From Rebecca billardiae RCC1528 (Eukaryota; Haptophyta), in the NCBI GenBank assembly GCA_965240325.2, contig OZ251225.1, forward strand, positions 3,782,001 through 3,846,000: a DNA stretch of 64,000 nucleotides, written 5' to 3'. The notes beneath the pieces are model-generated. The model made no database searches and was not told where the DNA came from. It saw nothing but the letters and a program-made list of their open reading frames with translations. Shown in pieces: positions 7,143 through 17,507 of the stretch. The translations under genes and the position numbers were made by a program. Numbering within the stretch: the stretch's first letter is position 1; each line of letters begins with the position of its first letter.

Positions 7143-9836
7143 CTACTCGTACTTGAGCAGCGGTGCGTCGCTCCCTGGCGGGCGCAGGGCGAAAAGAGCG
7201 CGCGCGTACGCCGCCTCGTCGCTCGGCGTCGTGCCATTCTCGACGGCTTGCAACACCGCGAGCACGTGCGCTTTCTTGAACGTGGACTGAGCAGGGAAGC
7301 GCCCGCCGTCCCGGAAGTGGCGCGCGTGGTCGGCCAGCGCCACCTCGACGGTGAGCAGGAGCGCGCCGAGTGGCGGCGCCGTCATGCCCCGCGCACCCAG
7401 CACAGCGCTCAGCGCGCCGTGGTACTCGCTGACCCATGTGTGCATGGCGGCGGCGTCGCGCCCCAGCCACGCAAACAAGGAGGCCACGTCCTTCGCTGGT
7501 GGGCCTCGGCCGGCGTTTTCAAAATCGATCAGCTGCACCGACGGCTGCGCGCGCGCCGACGACAGCGCGCGCCCGGCGGCGCGGCCCGCTGCGCGCAGCC
7601 TGTGGAGCGGGGCACGCGCCGAGGAGGGCCCGGGGGAGCCGAGCCGCCGGCCGCTGGCGCCCGGCTCGGGCGCGCGCGAAAACAGCAGGTTCCTCGGGTG
7701 CAGGTCGCCGTGGATGAGGCACAGCCACGGGCTCGCGTTCAGCCACGCCTCGAGCGCGCGCGCGGCGAGCGCGAGCCGGGCCCACGGCGGCTCCGCCTGT
7801 GCGCGCAGCCTGCGCAGGTCGTGGCGTGCGAGCCAGTTGCCGAGGTTGAACCAGCCGCCGCGCGCGCTGAGGCCGCCCAGCTGCTCGGGCGTGATGCCCC
7901 ACGTCGAGCCGTGCAGCCGCGCGAGCGCACGCAGCGCCACGCGCACGTGCGCGTCCGCCCACGCCTGCGCGCGCAGGGCCGCGCCGTGCACCAGCTCCGT
8001 GCACAGCAGCAGGCCCTCCGCCGCCGTGTCGAGCACGAGCAGCGGGCGCGGCATCGGCACCGACGCGGGCGGCGCGGCAAGCCTCGCCGCGTGCCGCCGG
8101 TGGAAGACCGCCTCGTTGCGCAGGCTGCTGAAGTGCGCGCGCGCGGCCCTCGAGGCGGTGCCGTTGGCGGCCGCGCGCGGCCGGAAGCTCTGCTTGAGGA
8201 GGACGCGCCCGCCGAGGGCGTACACGTAGCCCACGCTCACGCCGTCAAATCGCAGCTGCTTAAGCAGCTCGACGCGCGCGCCCGCACCGCCGGCGCGCGG
8301 CGCGAGGTCGGGCCCGTGCGCGCGCTCGATCGTGGCGAGCAGCTCCGCCGCGCGCAGGCTGCTGATGACCTGCGGCGCGCCGGGCGCGGGCGGCACAGAG
8401 CCGTGCCTGCGCGCCGGGCTGCTCGAAGCGTCAGCTCCGCAGTAGCCGCGCGCGCCCCCGGCGGCGTCGCGCTTCTCAGCCGGGAGCGTGGGCGGCGGGG
8501 GCAGCGCCCACCCGCTCTGCTCGTACTCCCGCTCCGACGCCGCGTCCATCCGGCCGGCGAGCAGCTCCGCTCGCGCGACGAACTCATCCGGCCGCACGCC
8601 GATGCGGCCGAGCAGCTCGGCGACGACGTCCGCACCCGCCACAAAGCGCAGCGCGCGGCCGCGCTGGCGGTACGCGGCCTCGAGCCCGCGCACAGCGCAC
8701 GCGGGGTCCGCCGCGGCGGGAGCCTCGGCGGCGGGCGCCGGGGGTGCTGCATCGGGCAGGCGGCTCGGGTACGCCACTTCGCTCACGAGCAGCTCGGGCG
8801 GCTGGCCGTCCGAGCGCGCGCCGAGCACGAGCACGCGCAGCCCGAACCAGTCCGCGCCGTACGCGTCGCCCAGCGTGCGCGCGAGCGCGTGCAGCCGAGG
8901 CCGCAGCCGCTCGAGCGCTGGGCGGATGGCCGCGCACGCCTCCGCCTGCCACCATCCACCGCGCGAGGACGGCACGTGCTCACAGCGCACCGCCGCGCGC
9001 TCGCAGAAGGAGACGAAGACGGAGCCCCTCGGCCTCCTCCGCCTCCCCCTACTGCTGCCGCTGCTATTGCCGCCGCCGCTGCCGCCGCTGCTGCCGCCGC
9101 TGCCGCTGCGCTCCGGCGCGGACTCGGCCGAGGTGGCCACGCCCGAGCCGAGGATGCGCTGGCCCGCGCCGTCGAGCGAGACGTGCACGCTCAGCTCAAA
9201 CGGCCGCCCGCCCTCCGACCGCGCCGCAGCGCGCGCCCCCGCCGCGGCCGTGCGCGGCGGCGGTGCTGGGCGCACCCGGCCTCCGAGCAGCGGCCGCACC
9301 AGAATCCCTCGGTGTTCAAACGGCAGCCCGCGCGCGCTCCACAGGCGGCAGTGGCGCGGGCAGATGGACTTGGCGATGCGCTTGAGCTCGGCCACCGACA
9401 TGCCGAGCGGCTCCCGCACCACGTGCGCGCCCGCGCCGCCGCCGTCCGTGAGCGGCTGGATCACGAGCGCGCCGATGGGATGCGCGCGCGCAAACGCTTG
9501 CACGGCCAGGTGCAAGGCCGTGGGCGAGTACTGGGGCCAGGGCCCGAGCGGATGCGTGCAGAATGCCCCGTAGACGACGGGCACGTGCGGCAGGCCGAGG
9601 GCGCGAAGGAGAGCGCCCCCCAGCAGCTTGTTCTGCAGCAGGCCAAACGTCTGCCCTCGGCGCGAGCGCCGCAGCTGCCAGCGCACGTGCTGCGTGGAGT
9701 TGGCAGGCGCGATCGAGAAGCCCGCCGCCTCGATCTCGGGTAGCAGGGAGAAGTCCGAGCTCACACGCGCTCGCTCGGGCGTGGCGTGCGGCGCCAGCGC
9801 CGCGCACGACAGCAGGACGGCCACGCGCGCTCTCAT
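7143..9836 (-). CDS. ATP-grasp + APH-type kinase fusion protein
   Basis: Single-exon gene of 897 aa with two nucleotide-using folds. The first 30 residues form a possible signal peptide (MRARVAVLLSCAALAPHATP). Residues about 60-360 resemble ATP-grasp enzymes of the TupA-like type: LVIQPLTDGGGAGAHVV (about 122) as the ATP-binding Lys/Gly-rich region, FELSVHVSLDG, and the metal-binding end DWFGLRVLVLG followed by LVSEVAYPS (about 330-350). A low-complexity linker follows. Residues about 500-870 are an aminoglycoside-phosphotransferase/choline-kinase fold: GRVLLKQ for the ATP Lys, CTELVHGAAL, catalytic HGDLHPRNLL (about 704) and metal-binding IDFENAG (about 767). The Lys expected in the ATP-grasp strand appears as Gln (VIQP), which needs checking. 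Known APH-fold kinases phosphorylate small hydroxylated or amino substrates; the substrate here is unknown. The start is the ATG at 9836. Confidence 0.85.
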   Translation of the reverse strand: MRARVAVLLSCAALAPHATPERARVSSDFSLLPEIEAAGFSIAPANSTQHVRWQLRRSRRGQTFGLLQNKLLGGALLRALGLPHVPVVYGAFCTHPLGPWPQYSPTALHLAVQAFARAHPIGALVIQPLTDGGGAGAHVVREPLGMSVAELKRIAKSICPRHCRLWSARGLPFEHRGILVRPLLGGRVRPAPPPRTAAAGARAAARSEGGRPFELSVHVSLDGAGQRILGSGVATSAESAPERSGSGGSSGGSGGGNSSGSSRGRRRRPRGSVFVSFCERAAVRCEHVPSSRGGWWQAEACAAIRPALERLRPRLHALARTLGDAYGADWFGLRVLVLGARSDGQPPELLVSEVAYPSRLPDAAPPAPAAEAPAAADPACAVRGLEAAYRQRGRALRFVAGADVVAELLGRIGVRPDEFVARAELLAGRMDAASEREYEQSGWALPPPPTLPAEKRDAAGGARGYCGADASSSPARRHGSVPPAPGAPQVISSLRAAELLATIERAHGPDLAPRAGGAGARVELLKQLRFDGVSVGYVYALGGRVLLKQSFRPRAAANGTASRAARAHFSSLRNEAVFHRRHAARLAAPPASVPMPRPLLVLDTAAEGLLLCTELVHGAALRAQAWADAHVRVALRALARLHGSTWGITPEQLGGLSARGGWFNLGNWLARHDLRRLRAQAEPPWARLALAARALEAWLNASPWLCLIHGDLHPRNLLFSRAPEPGASGRRLGSPGPSSARAPLHRLRAAGRAAGRALSSARAQPSVQLIDFENAGRGPPAKDVASLFAWLGRDAAAMHTWVSEYHGALSAVLGARGMTAPPLGALLLTVEVALADHARHFRDGGRFPAQSTFKKAHVLAVLQAVENGTTPSDEAAYARALFALRPPGSDAPLLKYE

Positions 9837-10196
9837 GTACTACGCGGCTGCATCGCGCAGGGCGGTTCCCGCATCCCGGGTCCTGCCCTGCAGCTTGAAG
9901 CTGGTACCATCGGCGACGGCTTCATGGGCGGTGACAGTTGGCGGGCGTCAATCTCGCCTGCCTGAGCTGTGTGCGTCTCTTATTCTTAGTAAACTGTAGG
10001 TACTGACATCCCGACCAAGGGCCCTTGAATCTTGATATACAATACGACGTACTGTACAGTATCGTACTGTACTGTACAGGCTCCGTTGAAGATGACAATG
10101 AGCACGACAAGTACAGTACGTACCGATGACTGAACACTGTACCGTCGAGCAATAGCATGAGGCCAGCGGAGCGGAAGCTACTGATGTTCGTTCCGC
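9837..10196. other. Intergenic between ATP-grasp/kinase gene and channel gene 3' end
   Basis: This 360-bp gap holds the 48-bp dispersed repeat and a run of overlapping GTACTGTAC palindromes (about 10047-10080) that could form a hairpin near the 3' end of the channel gene. No coding signal seen. Confidence 0.5.
9951..9998 (+). repeat. 48-bp exact dispersed repeat, copy 1
   Basis: Forty-eight bases beginning ATCTCGCCTGCCTGAGC and ending TAGTAAACTGTA are identical to 59516-59563, same orientation, almost 50 kb away. Neither copy is inside a gene. The identity stops abruptly on both sides. Confidence 0.9.
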
Positions 10197-13100
10197 CTAG
10201 GAGCGCCAGCCCGGGCCGATATCGTTCTGCTCGGCCATCGAGCCGGTGCGGCTGCGCGGCGCCGACGCTCGGCGGGCGGCGGCGGCCGCGCTCGTCGCGC
10301 ACCGGCCGGGCCGCGGGCCGCGCTGCACCGGCGCGGCGGTCGCGGCGCGCAGCCGGCCCGCCGCCGCGGGCGTGGGGCGCGCGCGGTGCGGCGTCGTGCC
10401 GGTGGAGCGAGCGCCGCTGCCGCCATTCGGCGCGGCCGACGAGGCGGCGGGCGAGTGCGCGCGGCTCTTTGAGCGCTTCGAGGCTCCGCTCGTACCGCTG
10501 AACGAGTTGGTGCGGCGCAGCGGCGCGGGCGGCGGCGTCTGGTGGCGCGGCGGCGCGTGCGCGGCGGCGGCGCGCGCGCTGCCGGCGCTGCGCACCGCGC
10601 CGCCGAACTCCGCCCTGGGCGGCGCGGCGCGCGCGCGCGGCAGCCGTGACATCTGCGGCGCCTCCGCTCCGTGGCCGGGCGGCGCGCGGACCGGCGGCGG
10701 CCGCCCGTCGGCGAGCGCGCTCGGCGGCGCTGCGGACGCGGCCGGGCTGAGGGGGCGCACGCGCGGCAGGTGCGCCATGCCGCCGCCGAGCGTCGCGCCG
10801 TCGTGCGCGGGCGCGCGCGCGGCCGGGTGGCGGCCGCCCACGTCGGGCGAGGGCGGCGCGCGCTCCGAGTCGCTCGACGGCTGCTGCTGCCAGCGGCGCG
10901 GCGCCGCGCCGGACGCGGGCGGCGAGAGACCGTCGTCTTCGGTGGGAAAGTCGCGCACGTCGAGCAGCTCCTTGGAGCGGCCGGCGCTGAGCGGGCGCGG
11001 CGGGCCGGGCGGCGCGCTCGCCCCGTTCGAGAGCCGAGCCGGCGGCGCGCGCCCGCACCCTTCGGCCGCGGCGGCGGCGGCGCCGTGCGCGCACGCGCCG
11101 CCGTGCGCCGCGGCTGGCGGCGGCGGGCCGGCGGCGCGGCGCGGCGGGCTGCGCGGCCCGCCGCCGCCCAGCTCGGCGCTCACGCTGAGCGGGGGCAGCG
11201 GGCCGCCCCGCGCCGGCCCGGCCGCCTCCGCCGCGCCGCCCTCGCGCAGGAAGGTGGCGGCCGCGCGCGCCGCGCCCAGCCGCCGCCGCCGCCCGAGCAG
11301 GTGCCACCCTTCCACCGAGGCGCGCGCAAGCAGCAGCTGCAGCAGCGGCCGCGCGCGCACGCCGGCAAGGTGGCCGAGTGCGCCGGGCGCGGGCGCGGCG
11401 GGCGGGAGCGGCGGCGCGAGCTCGCGCAGCAGCGGCAGCGCCGCCGTGGAGGCGGGCCCGCCTCTGCGCCCGCTCGCGCCGCCGCCGCCCGGCGACGCGC
11501 TCGGCGCGCCATGCGGGCCATGCGGGTGCGCGCCGCCCGCGCCGCCCGCGCCGATGCCGAGCGGCGGCGGCAGCCTGCACACGATGGCGAGCAGGTGCTC
11601 CTCGCCGAGCGCGCCGCCCGGCTTCAGACCCGCGCGCACGCGCGCGATCACCTCCTGCTCGGCGCGCGGCGGCGGCGGGCGTGCCGCGGGCGCGCGCCGC
11701 CGCGTGAGCGCCGCTGGGCGCGGCGCGGCGCGGCGCGGCGCGGTCGCGCGCGCGCGCAGTGCGTGTGCGTGTGCGTGTGCGCGTGTGCGCGTGTGTCGCG
11801 CGTGTGCGCGTGTGCGCGTGTGTCGCGCGTGTGCGCGTGTGCGCGTGCGCGCTCAGGAGGGCGGCGTGCGGCGCACCTCGTACAGGTCCAGGTCGGCGTT
11901 GCTCACCACGCTGCCCGGCCGCGCGGGCGGCGCGACGAACGCCGAGACGGCGGCGGCGACGAGCACGGCGCGCAGCGCGCACCCCAGCAGCAGCGCGCCC
12001 ACACACAGCCACGGGCGCGCCACCCAGCGCGCGCACCCGCCCGGCGCGCGGAGGTCGCAGCGCGCCGAGCCGGCGGCGGCGGCGACGCTCGCGTCGGCGA
12101 GCTCGACCCAGCCGTCCAGGCCTGCGGCGCGGCGGGAGGGGCGCGGCGGCGCGCGTGCGCGGCGCGTGAGCGCGTGCGGCGCGGCGCGAGGGCGCGCGGC
12201 GGCGGCGCGGCGCGCGGCGGCGGCGGCGCGGCGGCGCGCGTCCGCGCGTCCGCGCGTCCGCGCGCGCACTCGCGACAGCCTGGGCGGCGCCGAGCGCGCC
12301 GCCGAACGAGCGCCAGTTGGACGCGGCGGTGAGCGCGTCGCCGTCGTCCAGCGCGGCGTCCTGGCCCAGCAGCTGCACCGCGAGCAGCGCCCACACCGCC
12401 GTCGCCACGCCGAGCAGCGCCGCCGAGTTGGCGAGCGGCAGCGCGGCCGCGCGCGCGCCGCTCAGCAGCGCGCGCGCGCGCGCCGAGAAGGATGGAAGGC
12501 GCAGCGCGCGCACGGGGCGCAGCGCGGCGAGCGCGGCGGCGAGGCCGCGCGGCGCGGCGGGCGCGGCGCGCGAGTACAGCGTGAGCGCGTCCACGCCCAC
12601 GTCCGCCAGCGCCAGCGCCAGCACGAGCAGCTCGAGCGAGCGCCACGGCGCGGCCGCAAACGCGCGCGCTCCGGCCGGCTCGGCCGCCCAGCGCGCCGCC
12701 GCCTCCGCGCAGAAGAGGGCAGAGAGCGCGTGGTGGCAGAGGTGCAGCGCGGAGGAGGCGCGCGCGGGGAGCGCGGCGCGGCGCGCGGCGAGGCACGCCA
12801 CGTTCGCCACGAGCGCGAGCGCCACGAGCGCGTCGAAGCCGCGGCTGCGCACGAGCGCGGCCGCGGCCGCGCGGCCGCGCGACGCGGGCGGCGGCGCGCG
12901 CGCGCGCGACGCCGCGGCCGCCGCCTCGCGCACGCGGCGCGCGGCGGCCCACTCGGCCTGCGCGCGCGTGACGAGCGCGTGGCGGCGGTGGAGCTCGTGC
13001 TGCGCCGCGCCGCCGCCGCGCGGGCGCCACTGGCACACGAGCGCGCCCACCGCCAGCCCGGGCGCGAGCGCGCGGCAGAGCAGCAGCCATGCGGCCGCGA

Positions 13101-14023
13101 GCGCCGCGCCCGCGCCGCGCGCGAGCGGCGCCGCCGCGCCGCCGCCGTCCGCGCGCGCCGCGCGCGCGACGGCGCCGAGCGCGGCGGGCCAGCGGTCGAG
13201 CGTGCCCAGCTCGACGAGGCGCGCGAGCGCGTGCCCCGTCGAGCCCCACGCCCGCTCCGCCTCCGCGCCGCCGAGCAGCTGCGCGCACAGCGCCGCAGCG
13301 CCCAGCCAGCACAGGCCAAGGCACAAGCCAACCGCGAGGCCGCGGCGCGCGCCGCCGAGCGCCGCGGCCGCGCGCCGCAGCGGCGGCACGCGCGCGACGA
13401 GGCGGAGCGGGCGGAGGGCGCGCGCGGGGCGGAGGCACGCGAGCGCGCCGAGCACGCCGCCGCACGCGCTCAGCTCCGCCAGCGCGCACGCCAGCACGAT
13501 CGCGCCGTCCGCCACGTCGAGCGCCGAGCGCGGCGGCCGCGGCGGCGGCGGCGCCGCCGCCGCCTCGCGCGCGCGCGCGCCGGCCGCGCGCGCGCCGCTC
13601 GCGCCGAGCGCGCGCGCGCCGAGCTCGGCGGCGAAGAGCGCGGCGAGGGCGCGGTCGGTCCACGCGAGCGCGGCGACGAGGCGCGCGCGGCCCGGCCCGA
13701 GCCCCGAGCGCGCCTCGCGCAGCAGCGGCTCGTCCAGCGCGCACGACGCGCACGCCACCGCCACCAGCGCTAGGGCACACGACTCAAAGCCGCGCGCCGA
13801 GACGGCCGCGGCCGCGGCGGCGCGCGCGCGCGCGGCGGCGGGGCGGAGGCGGCGCGCGGCGGCGGCGGCGTGCGCGGCGCACGCGGCGCGCGCGCGGCCG
13901 AGCGCGGGCGCGCGCGTCGACGAGCCGAGCAGCGGCGCGTCGTCCGCCTCCGCGCGCAGCTGCGCGCCCCGCTCGGCCGAGCCCGCGCCCGCGCCCGCGC
14001 TTGCGGCCGCGGCCGCGGGCCGC

Positions 14024-14074
<51 letters not shown>

Positions 14075-15532
14075 TAGCCGACGAGCGCGCCGCCGCTGTC
14101 GGCGCCGCGCTCGGGCGGCGCGTCGTCGTCGGCGAGGACCGCGTCGCGCACGATCGCGCCGCTCACCAGCGCCCAGCCCAGCGCGCCCACGCACGCCACC
14201 GCCGCGCCGAACGCGGCGTCCGCGCCCGCGCCGGCCGCGCCCGCGCCCACGCCGTCCGCGCCGCCGCCTGCCAGCAGTGCGAGTGCGCTGCCGAGCGCGC
14301 CGCCCGCTGAGTCCCAGCGCCACGCGGCGGGGTCGGCGTCGGCGGCGTGCGCGAGCGCGCGCGCGTGCGCCCCCGCCGCCCCCGCCCGCGGCCCGAGCGC
14401 GTGCGTGCCCCACCCCGCCGCGCACGCGCCGAGCAGCAGCAGCAGTGCCGCGGTGGGCGCGGCCGAGCGCGCGGCCGCGCCGCAGTGGCGGAGCGCGCGC
14501 GCGAGCGAGGCTGAGGCGCGCGCGAAGCGGAGGAGGCGCAGCACGTGCAGCGCGTGGAGCACGGCGGCGGCGAGCGCGAGCGCGAGCCCGCCGCGCGCGC
14601 CCGCCTCCGCGCCGCCCGCCCGCCCCACCAACGCCGGCGGCCAGCCCCCCGCGCGCGCCGCGCCGACGCCGAGCTCGGCGGCGGCGAGCGCGGCCAGGGC
14701 GCCGTCAAGCGCGCCGTGTGCAGAGTGCGTGAGGTGGCGCGCGCCGTGGGCGGCGAGGAGGAGGCCGAGCTCGAGGGGGAGCGCGAGCGCGAGCGCGAGC
14801 TCGAGCCGCGCGCGCGCCGCGCCCCACGCGCCGCCCGCCCCCTCCAGCGCGAGCGCGGCCGCGGCGGCGCAGCTGAGGCCGAGGCGGAGGCGGGCGGCGG
14901 CGCGCGTGCGCGCGGCGACGGCCGCGGCGGCCGCGGCGCGGCGCGCGTCCGCCGGCGCGCGCGCGAGGATCAGGAGCAGCGCGGCGAGGACGGGCAGGAG
15001 CACGAGCGCCGCGAGCACCTCCGCCGTCGGCCGCCTCGCCGCCTCGGGCAGCCGCAGCCCCGCGCACACCGCCTCCGCCCACGCGCCCACGTCCGGCGCC
15101 CAGCCCGCACGCACGAGCGCCGAGGGCCGCCCTGCGCCGAGCGCAAAGGCGGCCAGCAGCCATGAGCACACGAGGGCGAGGGCGCCGAGCGCGCCGAGCG
15201 CGCGCCGCGCCACGCGCGCCGTGCGCTGCGCGCGCTCGCTCGCGCCGCGCGTGTGCGGCGCGGCCGCGCCCAGCAGCATCGGCCGGCTGCCGCTGCGGCC
15301 GCGCTCGGCGCCGCCGCGTGCTGCCCACAGCGCGCGCCACGCGCGCGCCAGCCGCGGCGCGCGCTGCGCTGGCGCGGGCGGCACGCCGAGGAAGGCGGCG
15401 AGGAGCTCAGCGTCGACGGCGAGCATCCCCTGCGCCTGCGCCATCGCCGCCTCGGGCCCGAGCTCCGCCGTGCGCGCGCGCGCCGCCACCGCGCCCAGCA
15501 GCCACCGAGGCTTGGGCGACGACACACCGCCA

Positions 15533-15578
<46 letters not shown>

Positions 15579-17140
15579 TCGCGGCATCGGCGGCGCCGCC
15601 GCCGCCGTTGGACGCCGCGCCGTTGCGCGCAGCGCCGGCGGGCTTGGGCGGCTCGGGCGGCGAGTCTGCCCAGTCCGCGCGGCTCGGCTCGCGCGAGGCG
15701 AGGCGCACGAACACCGCCGCCCACGCGCGCTCGAGCGCCGCCGGCTCGCTGAGCGGGTCGGCGGCGCTGAGCGCGGCCTGCAGCGCGGCGCGCGACGGCC
15801 GCGCGCGCTCGCGCTCCGGAAGCGTGGCGACGAAGGCCTCCCAGCGCGCGCGCGAGAGCGAGGCGGAGCCGTCGGCGAGCCACGCCTCCGCCGCCGCCGC
15901 GCGCCCGCCCTCGCTCCCCGCGCGCTCGAGCAGCGCCTCCGCCAGCGCGCCGAGGCCGAGCGCGCCGCCGCCAAGCGCAAGCAGCAGCCATGCAGCCCAG
16001 TGCCAGAGCGCGGCGGCGCCGCCGGCCGCGCTCGCCGCGGCGCGCGCGGAGGCGGTGCAGCCGTCGAGCAGCGCGCACTCGAGCGCGGCCCACAGCGCCC
16101 AGCCCGCGTGCTCGAAGGACACGCCCGCCTCCAGCCCCGCGGCCCCCGCCTCCGCCGCGCCGCCGCCCGGCAGCACACAGCGCTCTGAGAGTGCGCACTG
16201 GTGCGAGCCGGCCGCGCCGCGCGCCGAGCACGGCGGCGCGCCGCCCAGCCAGCCGCGCTGCGCGGGCCACGAGGCGGCGGCGTCGGCCGCGGCGGCGGCG
16301 GGGACGCAGCGCGCCCACAGCTCGCCGCGGAAGAGCTCGACGCCCGCCAGCGCCAGCACGAGCGCGCCGGTGCCGCCGAGCAGCGCAAGCGCCGGGCCCT
16401 GCGCCCACGCGGCGCGTGCTCCGTGCATCGCCGCGCGCCGCAGCGGGCGCACGCGGCTGATCGCGCGGAGCGGGCGCGCGGCGAGGAGCAGCCGCGTGGC
16501 CAGGGCGGCGCCGACGGCCGGGATCGCGAAGGCGAGCCTGGCGCGCGCGGTCGGGGCCGGTCGGGGCGGGGGGTGGCGGCGCGGCGCGCGCGCGCGCGTG
16601 TGCTGAGGCGCCGGGCAGAGCGTGCGGCCGCGGCGCGCGAGGCGGCCGCCGGGGCGGAGATGCGCGCGGCGCGGCGCGCGCGCACCAGCCCAGCACGACG
16701 ATGAGCAGGTCGAGCCAGTGCCAGACCGCGCCCGGCCCTCGCGTGTACGAGTGCGCGCCCCAGCCCACGCCCATCGCGCACGCCTTGAGCAAAATCTCGG
16801 CGCTGAAGAAGGCGAGGAGCGGCAGCTCGCTCGCGTGCGCGGCGTGGTGCAGGGCGGGCGGCGCGGGCACGAGCCCGTCGCGCACGCCCGCGCACGCGCA
16901 CGAGTACACGATCGCGCCGAGGACGAGCGCGTCAAACGCGGCGCGCTCGGTGAGCCAGATCAGCGAGTGCCGAGTCGGGCCGCCGGGGTAGAGCGCGCAG
17001 AGCACGCGGCCCGTGTAGATGCGCCCTCGGGCGGAGACGACGACGCCGTACCCCTGCGCGCGCAGCCTCGCCGCCTCCGCCTCGCGCCAGTCCGCGAGCT
17101 CGAGCGCGCGGACGAGCGCGTCGTAGACGTGCTGCACCAT
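10197..17140 (-). CDS. Four-domain voltage-gated cation channel
   Basis: Exons 17140..16686, 16537..12270, 12121..11877 and 11654..10197 give about 2141 aa, strongly Ala/Arg/Gly biased. Four repeats of six membrane segments are seen. Domain I: S1 FDALVLGAIVYSCACAG, S2 LAFFSAEILLKACAMGV, S3 WHWLDLLIVVLGW, S4 RPLRAISRVRPLRRA, S5/S6 around GTGALVLALAG and HWAAWLLLALGG. Domains III and IV have S4 segments RPLRLVARVPPLRR and LRPVRALRLPSFSARAR; domain II S4 (LRLLRFARASASLARAL) is weaker. Introns 1 and 2 split codons (W and S) and intron 3 is phase 0 (LDLYE/EVIARV), each restoring the frame exactly. Splicing of intron 2 creates the domain IV pore motif SLDGW; domain III has TLDRW. The equivalent positions in I and II read LLDGC and GADGV. 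Thus Asp occupies each predicted selectivity position. Start: ATG 17140; the frame is open slightly further upstream. The C-terminal ~480 aa are low-complexity cytoplasmic. Confidence 0.82.
11757..11850. repeat. GT/GC alternating microsatellite in a channel intron
   Basis: An alternating purine-pyrimidine tract of GTGTGC and GTGCGC units, containing a ~27-bp unit ending in GTGTGTCGCGC repeated twice, fills much of the third intron of the channel gene (11655..11876). Such tracts are prone to Z-DNA and length variation. Confidence 0.85.
14026..14073. repeat. (GCC)16 tract coding poly-Gly in channel
   Basis: Sixteen GCC units on the + strand, read as poly-Gly in the channel protein between domains II and III. 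A second such tract lies at 15535-15576 in the domain I-II linker. Confidence 0.9.
15535..15576. repeat. (GCC)14 tract coding poly-Gly in channel
   Basis: Fourteen GCC units in the domain I-II linker of the channel gene, read as poly-Gly on the minus strand. Confidence 0.9.
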
Positions 17141-17507
17141 CTCCCGTGCGTGGGGCTGCAGGGCGGTGCGGAGCACCTTTGAGCGGTCGTCGCTTCGTGC
17201 GCTCGATCAGGTTTGAGGTTTGGCTCACTGGAGCTACTTTTAGGCCAGCCCAATTTTTGGGCGCGTACCCCCATATGTATCGGGAATCGGATATGAACGT
17301 CCGGCTCGGCTTGACGTCCGATCTCCGTCGATGCCGTCCGCCCACCGCCCTCCCGGCCTCCCGCCGTGCACTCGGCTCCGAAGCCTGTCACAGCCGTCGG
17401 ACGGTGGGACCGGCCCACCCGCCCGCGTGCAGCCCCGGGGCTAAGTGGTCCATGATGGTGGTGTACACGCGGCCAGTGCATGCATGATGCACGTGGCCGA
17501 CAGCTAG
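17141..17507. other. Intergenic upstream of channel, downstream of ANKRD13-like gene
   Basis: 367 bases of moderate GC. It should hold the channel promoter and the 3' end of the ANKRD13-like gene, which is on the same strand. No TATA-like element or RNA gene stood out. Confidence 0.45.

Noticed and set aside
10246-13773. 1175-codon + strand frame opposite the channel gene
   Set aside because: Composition is Ala/Arg/Gly shadow; the minus strand shows ordered membrane segments and splice-restored pore motifs.
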